DNA from: an uncultured Collinsella sp. | GTDB lineage: Bacteria > Actinomycetota > Coriobacteriia > Coriobacteriales > Coriobacteriaceae | Direction: 5' to 3' | DNA length: 64,000 nucleotides | NCBI GenBank assembly: GCA_958370785.1 | Contig: CATXKN010000001.1 | Coordinates: forward strand, 186,001 to 250,000 | Part shown: piece after piece, positions 25,201-34,300 of the stretch | Position numbering within the stretch: the first letter of the stretch is position 1 | Layout of the letters: every line of letters starts with the position of its first letter | Made by a program: the position numbers and the translations under genes | The notes under the pieces: generated by a model | What the model saw: only the letters and a program-made list of their open reading frames with translations | Told to the model about the DNA's origin: nothing | Database searches by the model: none

Positions 25201-26658
25201 TTACGCAGCGAGGCGCTTGAGGACGTCGATGAGCAGCTCGTAGAAGCGCTCGGCAGAAGCGAGCTCCATGCTCTCGTCCGGGGTGTGGACATCGGAGAGC
25301 GTCGGGCCCACGGCGATGGCATCCAGGCCGTGCAGGGCCTCGGCAAACAGACCGCACTCAAGGCCGGCGTGAATGGACTCGATTCGTAGCTCGGAGCCAA
25401 AGAGCTCGCGATAGCTCTCGACAAAGATGTCGCGGACCGGCGAATGCTCGGCATAGCTCCAGCCGGGATACTCGAACTCAAACTTGGCGTCGAAGCCCAG
25501 GACATCGGCCAGCGTCTGCAGGCGGTCCTTGAACTCGTTCTGCAGCGAGGTGATCGAGGAGCGCGGGGACAGCATGATCTTGACCTCGTCGTCAGAGGTG
25601 GCAACCACACCGATGTTGGAGGAAACCTCGACGGAGCCGTCGGTGGCGACGTTGCGGCGAATCACGCCGTTAGGGGCAAGACGCAGGGCGCGAATGAGGG
25701 CAAGCGCGGACTTCTGGTCCATGGCCTCGACCTCGGCGTCGTCGGCAATCTCGACGGTGCAGGTAAAGCCGGGGTCGAAGACCTCGAGCTCGGCAGTGAC
25801 GTCGGCGATGATGCCCTTTGCAATCTGGGCCGCGGCCTCGGCGGCAGCGTGGTCGGCGTAGACCAGAACAGCCTTGCACTCACGGTTGATAGCGTTGTCC
25901 TTAGTGCCGCCGTTAAAGCTGACGATGGCGGGCTCGCCGGCAACCATCAGGCGGTCGATGATGCGGGCCATGATGAGGTTGCCGTTGCCGCGCTCCAGGT
26001 TGATATCGCTGCCGGAGTGGCCGCCCAGCAGGCCGGAGATGTCGAGCGTGAGGGTGCTACCGGTCTTGTGCTCGCGCACGATGGGGCAGGTGTAGGTAAC
26101 GACGACACCGCCGGCGCAGCTGACGGTAGCAACGCCCTCTTCCTCGGAGTCAAGGTTAATCATGGTGCGGGCGCTAATCTGGGACTTGTCGAGCGTCTCG
26201 GCGCCGACCAGGCCAGTCTCCTCGTCGGTGGTGAATACGCACTCGAGGGCGGGGTGAACGATCGAATCGTCATCGAGAACAGTGAGCATCAGAGCGACGG
26301 CAATACCGTTGTCGGCGCCCAGAGTGGTGCCGTTAGCGGTGAGGACGCCGTCCTTGACGACCAGGTCGATACCATCAGTCGTAAAGTCGTGCTCAACGGA
26401 GCCCAGCTTGTCGCACACCATGTCGATGTGGCCCTGCAGCATCACGGTCGGGGCATTCTCGGCACCGGCAGATGCGGGCTTGCGAATGATAACGTTGTAG
26501 ACCTCGTCCTGATACACATCGAGACCGCGCTCCTTGGCAAACGCGACCAGGAAATCGCTGATGCCCTTCTCGTTGCCAGACCCACGGGGGATCGCGCTGA
26601 CCTCCTCAAAGAAATGGAACAGCTGGGCGGGCTCGTAGCCGGTAATCTTGTAGTCCAT
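25201..26658 (-). CDS. pepD: Aminoacyl-histidine dipeptidase (cytosol non-specific dipeptidase, M20 family)
   Basis: Zinc dipeptidase that hydrolyses Xaa-His and other dipeptides. Metal-ligand motifs are QGHIDMVCDK (His), GADNGIAVA (bridging Asp), FTTDEETGLVG (Glu-Glu), INLDSEEEG and a late AGLECGLF. The start at 26658 (MDYKITGYEP) has AGGAGG-like sequence upstream. 485 residues is the usual PepD length. It is monocistronic. Confidence 0.93.
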   Translation of the reverse strand: MDYKITGYEPAQLFHFFEEVSAIPRGSGNEKGISDFLVAFAKERGLDVYQDEVYNVIIRKPASAGAENAPTVMLQGHIDMVCDKLGSVEHDFTTDGIDLVVKDGVLTANGTTLGADNGIAVALMLTVLDDDSIVHPALECVFTTDEETGLVGAETLDKSQISARTMINLDSEEEGVATVSCAGGVVVTYTCPIVREHKTGSTLTLDISGLLGGHSGSDINLERGNGNLIMARIIDRLMVAGEPAIVSFNGGTKDNAINRECKAVLVYADHAAAEAAAQIAKGIIADVTAELEVFDPGFTCTVEIADDAEVEAMDQKSALALIRALRLAPNGVIRRNVATDGSVEVSSNIGVVATSDDEVKIMLSPRSSITSLQNEFKDRLQTLADVLGFDAKFEFEYPGWSYAEHSPVRDIFVESYRELFGSELRIESIHAGLECGLFAEALHGLDAIAVGPTLSDVHTPDESMELASAERFYELLIDVLKRLAA

Positions 26659-26806
26659 GGTGCCTCCTTGGCGCAACTGGTTAGACAGTAAGACATGCGA
26701 CTTGTATATTCCCAGACTTTGCGTGCATAAACCAGTCGAAAACGCCGAGCGCCCTCGCATCATCGGCTAACGGCAAGGAAACGCCACTTTATCAAGATAA
26801 AGCATG

Positions 26807-27334
26807 TTAGACGGGCCGTGCCGAAGGGACGTTGGACCCTTCAACCAACTTCAACGCCTGTTGAACATTAATGCATACACCATTGGTATGTTTGATGAGA
26901 TTTTTGTCCTCTGTCACGACGTAATCGGCATCAATGCGATTGGCGACGCCCAGCATCAGGTCGTCCTCAAAGTCGTTGTGATGATACTTGAACACAAAGG
27001 AGTCGAAGACCTCGTCTGCACCGACCGAGGCAATAATCGACTTTTGCCGAATCAGGCGAACGCACGCCCACGCTGTCTCGTCGGCACCGGCGATGGCTTC
27101 GGGAGTGAGAGCCCCCTCACGGCGGGCGTCGGCCTTCATCGTCCTTCCCAGAATGTAATAGACGTCTTTGACAGACAGGGAGGACGAGAAGAGGACGATA
27201 TCCTCCGCTTCCGCCGCGCGAGAAAGGAGCTCGACTATCGGCCTGGTCGCATTCGTACGAGCGAGAAAGTAATCTAGCCAGACGTTCGTGTCGATCAACA
27301 GCTTGAGCACACGTTTCGTTCCAACGCCGCTCAT
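26807..27334 (-). CDS. PIN-domain toxin
   Basis: Probable endoribonuclease toxin of 175 residues. The PIN fold begins with KLLIDTNVWLDYFLA (first Asp) and ends with the acidic cluster NDFEDDLMLGVANRIDADYVVTEDKNL, which supplies the remaining metal ligands. I use ATG at 27334, which overlaps the antitoxin stop as ATGA. A longer TTG start at 27346 is less likely. It forms a toxin-antitoxin pair with the upstream RelB-like gene. Confidence 0.85.
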   Translation of the reverse strand: MSGVGTKRVLKLLIDTNVWLDYFLARTNATRPIVELLSRAAEAEDIVLFSSSLSVKDVYYILGRTMKADARREGALTPEAIAGADETAWACVRLIRQKSIIASVGADEVFDSFVFKYHHNDFEDDLMLGVANRIDADYVVTEDKNLIKHTNGVCINVQQALKLVEGSNVPSARPV

Positions 27335-27699
27335 AATTCGATCCAATCGCTGAATCTCTCGCTCATCACTTGATCGTATAACTCGTCGTAATCAAAGGCT
27401 TCATCGGGGCTCGGCCTCTGAATCGAGAACCGCTCATAAAAATTCGAAATTAACGCAGCCCCTTCCGAGACGCGGGACGAACTCGCCTTCGATCGTATGT
27501 CGTCAGGCAGGACTTCGTCATCATTCTTTTTTGCGACGGGCATATGACCGTTCTCGGTCAAGTACTGCCACAGCTCCCTCACAGCTTGTGACGGCGTCAT
27601 GCCAATATGAGTCAGTACGGCGTCTCCTGCCTCTTTGAGCTGGCGATCTATACGCACGTTCATCTGAACTGGCCGCGTGTCGAGTATTGATGTAGGCAT
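27331..27699 (-). CDS. RelB/DinJ-family antitoxin
   Basis: Ribbon-helix-helix antitoxin. The N-terminal region VQMNVRIDRQLKEAGDAVL, followed by HIGMTPSQAVRELWQYL, is the RelB/DinJ DNA-binding pattern. At 122 residues it exceeds typical DinJ (about 86). The acidic C-terminal tail (DEAFDYDELYDQVMSE) is the likely toxin-binding part. The start at 27699 has AAAGGAG upstream. It is paired with a PIN toxin rather than the RelE/YafQ toxin usual for DinJ. Confidence 0.85.
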   Translation of the reverse strand: MPTSILDTRPVQMNVRIDRQLKEAGDAVLTHIGMTPSQAVRELWQYLTENGHMPVAKKNDDEVLPDDIRSKASSSRVSEGAALISNFYERFSIQRPSPDEAFDYDELYDQVMSERFSDWIEL

Positions 27700-27711
27700 A
27701 TCAACTCCTTT

Positions 27712-27740
27712 GCTATACTGAATCTCAATTTCAGTATAGC
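27712..27740 (-). promoter_or_regulatory. Operator palindrome of the RelB/PIN module
   Basis: GCTATACTGAA (27712-27722) and TTCAGTATAGC (27730-27740) form a 29-bp palindrome just upstream of the antitoxin ribosome binding site. It contains TATACT-like -10 sequence, so the antitoxin binding here would block transcription. Confidence 0.75.
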
Positions 27741-27768
27741 ACGGCAGATTGAAGAACATTTCAATAGA

Positions 27769-27803
27769 AACGGGGGCGCCTCCTTATCGGAAACGCCCCC
27801 GTT
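27769..27803 (-). terminator. Terminator of clpC
   Basis: AACGGGGGCG (27769-27778) pairs with CGCCCCCGTT (27794-27803) 20 bp past the clpC stop. A short T tract follows on the minus strand. Confidence 0.75.
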
Positions 27804-27823
27804 ATACAAGGTATGTTTAATCC

Positions 27824-30466
27824 CTACAGCGCGCCGGAACCGGCTTGCATCATGCCGCCGGGGCCCGAGGTCACGCCGCCGCTCACGGGCGCGGCGTTGC
27901 CGGTGTGCGGTGCCGCCGGGGCGGTATCGCCACCGAGCGTGCCCGCCGGACGCGGTGCCGGGATCTCGCCCGTGCCGTGGCTAAAGACAAACTTGCCATC
28001 GGCCACGTCGCACAGAACGGTATCGCCCTCGCCCCACTCGCCGGCCAGAAGCTCCTCGGACAGCGGGTCCTCGATGAGCTTTTGGATGGCACGGCGCAGC
28101 GGACGCGCACCGTTGGTGAGGTCGGTGCCCTCGGCCACGATCTTGTCATAGGCCGCATCGGTGAGCTTGATGTTCATGCCGTTGGCAATCAAACGCTGGC
28201 GTAGGTCGTCCACCAGCAGGTGCGCGATCCTGGTGAGATTCTCGCCCGAGAGCTTCTGGAACACCACAATGTCGTCGATACGGTTGAGCAGCTCGGGGCG
28301 GAACAGGCGCTTGAGCTCGCCCATCGCGCGGCCGCGGATCTCACTCGAGGTGAGGCCCTGCTCGCCGGTGGTGCCAAAGCCAACGCTTGCATCCTGCGCA
28401 ATCTCGCGGGCGCCCACGTTAGACGTCATGATGATCACGGTATTGCGGAAGTCGACCGTCTTGCCCTGGCTATCGGTCAGACGACCCTCCTCCAGCACCT
28501 GCAGCAAGATGTTGAAGATATCGGGGTGCGCCTTCTCGATCTCGTCGAACAGCACGACCGAGTACGGATGGCGACGAACGGCCTTGGTGAGCTGGCCACC
28601 CTCGTCGTGACCGACGTAACCCGGAGGGCTACCGATGAGCTTGGAGACCTCGAACTCGCTACCGAACTCGGACATGTCGAAGCTGATGAGCGCATCCTTG
28701 TTGCCAAAGAGGTACTCGGCGAGCGTCTTGGCGAGCTCGGTCTTGCCCGTGCCGGTGGGACCCAGGAAGATAAAGCTGCCGCCGGGGCGACGCGGATCCT
28801 TGAGCGGCGAGCGGCTGCGGCGCACGGCCTTGGCAACTGCCTCGACAGCCTCATCCTGACCGATGATGCGCGTCTTGAGCACGCTTTCGGCTTGCAGCAG
28901 GCGACGGCTCTCGCTCTCGGTAAGCGAAGACACCGGCACGCCCGAAGTCACGGACACGATGTCGGCGATCTGGGAGACATCGATGGTGAGCGGGCTGGCG
29001 TCGAGCTCGGCGGTCCAGGCGGCCTTGGCCTCGGCGAGCTCAATCTCGGCGGCCTTCTGCTGCTCAGTGATCTCGGCGGCCTTGTTCATGTCGTCGCTCT
29101 CGGTGGCCTCCTGCGCGGCGGCCTTAAGCTCCTCCACGCGATGCTCGGCCTCACGCACCGGCTCGGGCGCGCGATTCGCGGCGATGCGAGCGCGGGCACC
29201 GGCCTCGTCAATGAGGTCGATAGCCTTATCGGGCAGGAAGCGATCCTGGATGTAGCGGTTGGAAAGGTTCGCGGCGGCCTCGATAGCACCCTGCGTATAG
29301 CGCACATGGTGGTGCTCCTCGTAGCGCGGCTTGAGCGCGGTCAGGATCTTGACCGTGTCCTCGACGCTCGGCTCCTCGACATCGATGGTCTGGAAGCGAC
29401 GCTCGAAGGCCGGGTCCTTGGTGAGGTACTTGCGGAATTCCTCGGCCGTGGTGGCGCCGATAATCTGGAAGGCACCGCGCGCGAGCACGGGCTTGAGCAT
29501 GGAGCTCGCGTCGATGGAGCCCTCGGCAGAACCGGCACCGATGATAGTGTGCATCTCGTCGATAAACAGGATGACGTCGTCGGCTTCGGTGGCCTCCTGG
29601 ATCACGTTCTTGAGGCGCTCCTCAAACTCGCCGCGATACTTGGCACCCGCAACGAGGCCTGGCAGGTCGAGCGTCCAGATATTCTGGTTCATGAGGTTCT
29701 CGGGCACGTTGCCGGCTGCAATCTGCTGAGCCAGGCCCTCGACGATGGCCGTCTTGCCCACGCCGGGGTCGCCCAGAATGAGCGGGTTGTTCTTGGTGCG
29801 GCGCGAAAGAATTTCCATCATACGCTGGACTTCCTTTTCGCGACCGATTACAGGGTCGAGCTCGCCGTCGCGCGCCTTCTGCGTGAGGTTGGTCGCGAAC
29901 TGCTTAAGCGTATCGGTGCCACTCCCCTTTTGCTGAGAGGCATCCGAGCCGCTAAAGAACGGCAGGCCCGCACCGGGACGACCGGCACCGGCGCCGGCGA
30001 GCGGACGCTTCTTGTCCTGGTCCTTGGCGGTGAGTTTCTCGATAGCCTTTTTGATGGAGGCGGACGACACACCCAGGCGCATGAGGATGTCCATGGCCAT
30101 GCCGTTGCCCTCTTCGACGATGCCGATCAGCAAGTGCTCGGTCGACACGTAGGTCTGGTTGTTCTCACGCGCCACGCGGAACGAACGCTCCATCACGCTA
30201 ATGACGAGCGGCGTAAAGGCGAGCTTGGCCGCCTCGGTCTCCTCACTGGGCTCGGGAACCGTGGTCTGGACCTCTTTGAGAGTATCCATGATGTCATCGT
30301 AGGAGATGTCGAGCGAACGCAGCGCCTCGGCGGCAATGCCCTCGTCCTCCTTGGCAAGCGCGAGCAGCAGGTGCTCGGTGCCCACCTTATTTGAATGAAG
30401 ATCGAGCGCCTCCTGTTTGGCCATCGACATGACCTTGCGCGCTCGATCGGTAAATCTATCTAACAT
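27824..30466 (-). CDS. clpC: ATP-dependent Clp protease ATP-binding subunit ClpC
   Basis: Hexameric unfoldase feeding ClpP. The protein of about 880 residues has two N-terminal Clp repeats (MLDRFTDRARKVMSMAKQEA; LAFTPLVISVMERSFRVA), AAA-1 with GDPGVGKTAIVEGLAQ, a middle coiled segment (MNKAAEITEQQKAAEIELAE) and AAA-2 with GPTGTGKTELAKTLAEY. The C-terminal about 50 residues are a Gly/Pro/Ala-rich tail. ATG at 30466 is preceded by AAGGAAA. No ctsR or mcsAB gene lies beside it, unlike Bacillus. No CtsR-type heptad operator is evident. Confidence 0.95.
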   Translation of the reverse strand: MLDRFTDRARKVMSMAKQEALDLHSNKVGTEHLLLALAKEDEGIAAEALRSLDISYDDIMDTLKEVQTTVPEPSEETEAAKLAFTPLVISVMERSFRVARENNQTYVSTEHLLIGIVEEGNGMAMDILMRLGVSSASIKKAIEKLTAKDQDKKRPLAGAGAGRPGAGLPFFSGSDASQQKGSGTDTLKQFATNLTQKARDGELDPVIGREKEVQRMMEILSRRTKNNPLILGDPGVGKTAIVEGLAQQIAAGNVPENLMNQNIWTLDLPGLVAGAKYRGEFEERLKNVIQEATEADDVILFIDEMHTIIGAGSAEGSIDASSMLKPVLARGAFQIIGATTAEEFRKYLTKDPAFERRFQTIDVEEPSVEDTVKILTALKPRYEEHHHVRYTQGAIEAAANLSNRYIQDRFLPDKAIDLIDEAGARARIAANRAPEPVREAEHRVEELKAAAQEATESDDMNKAAEITEQQKAAEIELAEAKAAWTAELDASPLTIDVSQIADIVSVTSGVPVSSLTESESRRLLQAESVLKTRIIGQDEAVEAVAKAVRRSRSPLKDPRRPGGSFIFLGPTGTGKTELAKTLAEYLFGNKDALISFDMSEFGSEFEVSKLIGSPPGYVGHDEGGQLTKAVRRHPYSVVLFDEIEKAHPDIFNILLQVLEEGRLTDSQGKTVDFRNTVIIMTSNVGAREIAQDASVGFGTTGEQGLTSSEIRGRAMGELKRLFRPELLNRIDDIVVFQKLSGENLTRIAHLLVDDLRQRLIANGMNIKLTDAAYDKIVAEGTDLTNGARPLRRAIQKLIEDPLSEELLAGEWGEGDTVLCDVADGKFVFSHGTGEIPAPRPAGTLGGDTAPAAPHTGNAAPVSGGVTSGPGGMMQAGSGAL

Positions 30467-30658
30467 GCTCGTTTCCTTACATGAGTTCATCGAAATCAAA
30501 ACGCCCGCCCGTCGGCGGCGCTTTTGTCTCTTTACCCACAGGTTGTCTATGTTAACAGCTGGAGGAATATCTATAAACCCGGCTCACATGAATGCAGGTT
30601 ATGACCGCATCGCGGGACTCACCGCGCGATGCGCGACAGGCGCCCCGCAAGAGAAACC

Positions 30659-31348
30659 CTAGGCGTCTTTCACCACGTCGGGACTCGTCGCACGCGATGC
30701 GCGATAGGCATCGGCCTCCTTGGAGACGCGTTCGAGCAGCTCGGATGTATCGACGCCCTCGACTTGCGCGACCGTTTCCACCGTCTGCATGGCGACCGCC
30801 CTCAGGTACGCGCACGCGCTGTCCCCCAGCTGCTCGAGGTCTATCTCCTCGCCGCCCTCCCGGGCAAAGCCGACCGCCATCACAAAGCCCATGATGCCCG
30901 AGACCAGAAAGCCCACCGCAAAGCTCGAATCTGCCTTGAGCTCTTCTCCGTCGGGGTGGACGATCTCTCTCACGCGGTCGATGATGATCGTATGGATGCC
31001 CTGCACGACCTGCTCGGCGGCACCCGCCCTCATGGTGATGACGATGCGCCGCAGCAGGCAGCGGACGTCGCGCCGGTCGAACGCCGAAAGGTCGCCCTCG
31101 CTCGAAAAATGCCAGAGGACATCGGTGATGAGCTCGTTATCCTGCAGCAGCTGGGCTATGGCGATGGCGACGAGTTCATCGAAATCGTGAAAATAGTAGT
31201 AAAACGTTCCGCGATTGCACTGGGCGACGCGGGTCACCTCGCCAACCGACAGCTCGAAGATGCTGTTGTTCTCGATGAGCTCCCAAAACGCCTCGATGAT
31301 ACGGGTGCGCGCATCGGGCGCATCGGCGTCCTTACGCGGTCTCGCCAT
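30659..31348 (-). CDS. TetR-family transcriptional regulator
   Basis: A repressor of about 229 residues. The N-terminal helix-turn-helix shows RTRIIEAFWELIENNSIFEL, then VGEVTRVAQCNRGTFYYYFHDFDELV, the TetR signature. The remaining helices form a ligand domain. The gene overlaps the end of the activase gene by 17 bp, so both are on one transcript. The perfect palindrome at 35821-35841, at the head of that transcript, is its likely operator. The effector is unknown and may be an acyl-CoA or a substrate of the dehydratase system. Confidence 0.9.
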   Translation of the reverse strand: MARPRKDADAPDARTRIIEAFWELIENNSIFELSVGEVTRVAQCNRGTFYYYFHDFDELVAIAIAQLLQDNELITDVLWHFSSEGDLSAFDRRDVRCLLRRIVITMRAGAAEQVVQGIHTIIIDRVREIVHPDGEELKADSSFAVGFLVSGIMGFVMAVGFAREGGEEIDLEQLGDSACAYLRAVAMQTVETVAQVEGVDTSELLERVSKEADAYRASRATSPDVVKDA

Positions 31349-34300
31349 GCGCCTCACCGCACCCCTGCGCCTTGGCGTTCATGATGAGCATCTGAAGACG
31401 GTTCTCCACGTTGGCGAAGCTCACGTCGGGATCGTAGTCGAGCGGCAGGAACTGCGCCGTGGGATACTGCTCCTTGAGCGCATGGATGAGCCCGCGCCCC
31501 ACGACATGGTTGGGCAGACACCCGAACGGCTGCAGGATCACGAAGTTGCGGCAGCCGCGCTTGGCGTGCTCGAGGATCTCCGCCGGAATCAGCACGCCCT
31601 CGCCCGCATCGAACGTATGGTGCAGGATCTTATCGCTCGCGCGCACGAGCTCGGGCATGCGCGTCGGCGGCTCGTAGAGCGGGCTCGCCGCGCCCAGGCG
31701 GTCGCAACGGTCGTGCGCGAGCTCGAACAGGTTGTCCGCCGTGGCGTACCAGGCCTTTTCGGGCAGCGACAGGTCGACGTGGAACTCGCGCGACTGCGCA
31801 TGCTTGTAGAAATAGGTCTTGCGGATCACGTCGGTCATGCGCGCCTCGATGACCTCGAGCCCGTTGTCCTCGAGGTAGCGCTCGATCTCGTGGTTGGCGC
31901 CGAGATGGAAATTGAGCAGGTACTCGCCCACGATGAGAACGGTCGGATGCGGGTTCGAGCGGTCGTACGGAACGGCGTCCATGATCGCAAGCGCGCGTTT
32001 GAAGCCCGTCGCCTGGCCTCTCAGCCCGGAGCGCTCCATGCCCTCGATAACCTCATCGAGCGCGCGGTCGAACGCAGCGTCCGCCGCGCCCTTCTCGAGC
32101 TCGTAGGGACGGATGCGCCTAAGCATGGCCTCGAGGGCATCGATCATGGGAAGACCGTAGGCGATCTGGATGCTCGGGCCAAGGCCGAGCTTGAAGCCCG
32201 GATGCGCATTGTGGGCATCGACGTCGTCGTTGGTGAGCACCGGGACATAGTCGTATCCCGCGTCGTCGAGCGCGCGGCGCAGCAGGGGCATGTAGTGCGT
32301 CAGGCGGCAGTCGCCGATATACTTGCCAGTCACCACGGCGACGTCGTGCGGGTCGTACTTACCGCTCTTGAGTGCCGCGAGCGCCTCGCCGATCACGATT
32401 TGCGCGGGGAAGCAGATGTCGTTGTGCACATAGCGTTTGCCCAGGCGGATGGCATCCTCGCGCCCGATATCAAGAGCCTCGGCGCGCACGCCCTGATTGC
32501 GCATCGCCGCGGTCATGAGCCTGCAGAACGCATGGGAGGTGTTGGGGACCAGCGCGATCTTGTCGTGCCGGTCGCGCTTGGTGTACTTGACCTTATACGG
32601 GTCGTCGAGCGGATGGACCGCGTGCACCCGGGCGCCCTCGGCACGCTCCTCCGCGCGACGACGGTTGACCGACTCGATAAACGAACGCACGCGAATGCCC
32701 ATGGGACCGGCGACGTCGCTCTCATCGAGCTTGATCATCATCGGAACCTTGGAGCCCATCTCGCCCATCATGCGCGCGATCTCGTCGGTGAGATACGCAT
32801 CGTGGCCGCAGCCGAAGCTGCCCATCTGCACGAGCTCGAGCTCGGGCGTCGATGCGACGATGACCGCGCACGACAGCATGCGCGCATGGTAGTTGTTCAC
32901 GATGTCGATGCGGCTGTTGGAAAGGTCGACGTTGCAGACCCCCGGCACCGCATCGGGCGTCAGCACGGGGATGCCGCGCTCAGAGAAGAGCTTGGGCAGC
33001 CCGTGGTTGACCAGCGGGTCGTTGTGGTACGGGCGCGAAGCGATCACCACCGCGTAGCCGCCGTCCTCGCGCAGGTTCTCGAGCACCTGCCTGCCGCGCA
33101 GCTGCAGCTGGTTCTCAAACGTCTGCTGCGCGCGGTCCGCCTGCTCGGTCGCCTTGGCAACCAGGTCGGCATCGATATCGAAGGTCTCTTTGCACCACGC
33201 CTTGAGCTGGCGGTTTCGGTCGCCCTCGTCGTACCAGTGGAACAGCGGCGTATCGAACGGAACGCCGAAACGCTCCTCCGGGTTATCGGAATTGCGCATC
33301 ACGTAGGGGTATCCCTTTACGACGGCGCACATCCACTCGCTGGTAGAGGCGGTGTTTTCGGTGGGCACCGTCGTGATGATGGGCATGAAGATGCGGTCGA
33401 CGCCGGCGTCGACGAGATTGCGGATGTGCCCGTGGACGAGCTTGGCCGGGAAGCACACGGTGTCGGATGTGACGTGCGCCAGACCGCGCTCGTACATCGC
33501 CTTGGTGCTGCGTCCCGAGACGCGCACCTTAAAGCCGAGCGTGCTGAAGAACGTCGACCAGAACGGCATGGTGTCCCAGAACTCGAGCACACGGGGAATG
33601 CCGATCGTGACATCGCGCCCCCCGCAGACGAGAACCGTGGGGTACGACTCGAACAGCAGCTTCTCGCGGTCGACAAAGAGATTGGGGGCAGCCGCGGTCC
33701 GGTCGCGCCCCGTGCCGGGCGCCTGTGCCTCGCAAGCACCCTGCGGACGCAGCTCCTCCGCCGCGGGAACCTTGCGCACGAGCTCATCCCATGAGATGGC
33801 GCCGCCGCGCGGGCAGCGATTGCCCGTGACGTAAAGCGAGCCGTCGCCAAACGCCACGACCGCGCGCTGGCAGCGGTTGTTGCACCGACGGCAGGTAACG
33901 CCGCCGAACTCGCGATGCTCGAAGCGCTCCACGGCATCGAGCCCGATAAACGACGTGCCGGCGTCGCCCTTGCGGCATTCCTCGCGCGCGAGCAGGGCGA
34001 TACCGATAGCGCCCATCAGCCCCGGGTGGGGCGCACGCGTGACGGGTTTGCCCAGATACTGCTCGAATGCGCGCAGCACCGCGTCGTTTCGGAACGTGCC
34101 GCCCTGGACGACGACTTTGTCGCCCAGACGGTTGAGATTTGAAACGCGAATGACCTTGGTGAACACGTTCTCGATAATCGAACGGCAGAGACCGGCCATG
34201 ATGTCGCTCGGACCCTTACCGCGCCGCTGCTCGGAAACGACGCTGCTGTTCATGAACACCGTGCAGCGGCTGCCGAGAACGGCGGGGGCTTTGGACGAAA

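Noticed and set aside
28220..30394. Plus-strand open frame of 724 codons opposite clpC
   Set aside because: Antisense shadow of clpC with no family motifs. The same applies to the long frames opposite the activase (31215-33794), lysS (38789-40813), asnB (48894-50879) and groL (61329-62984).
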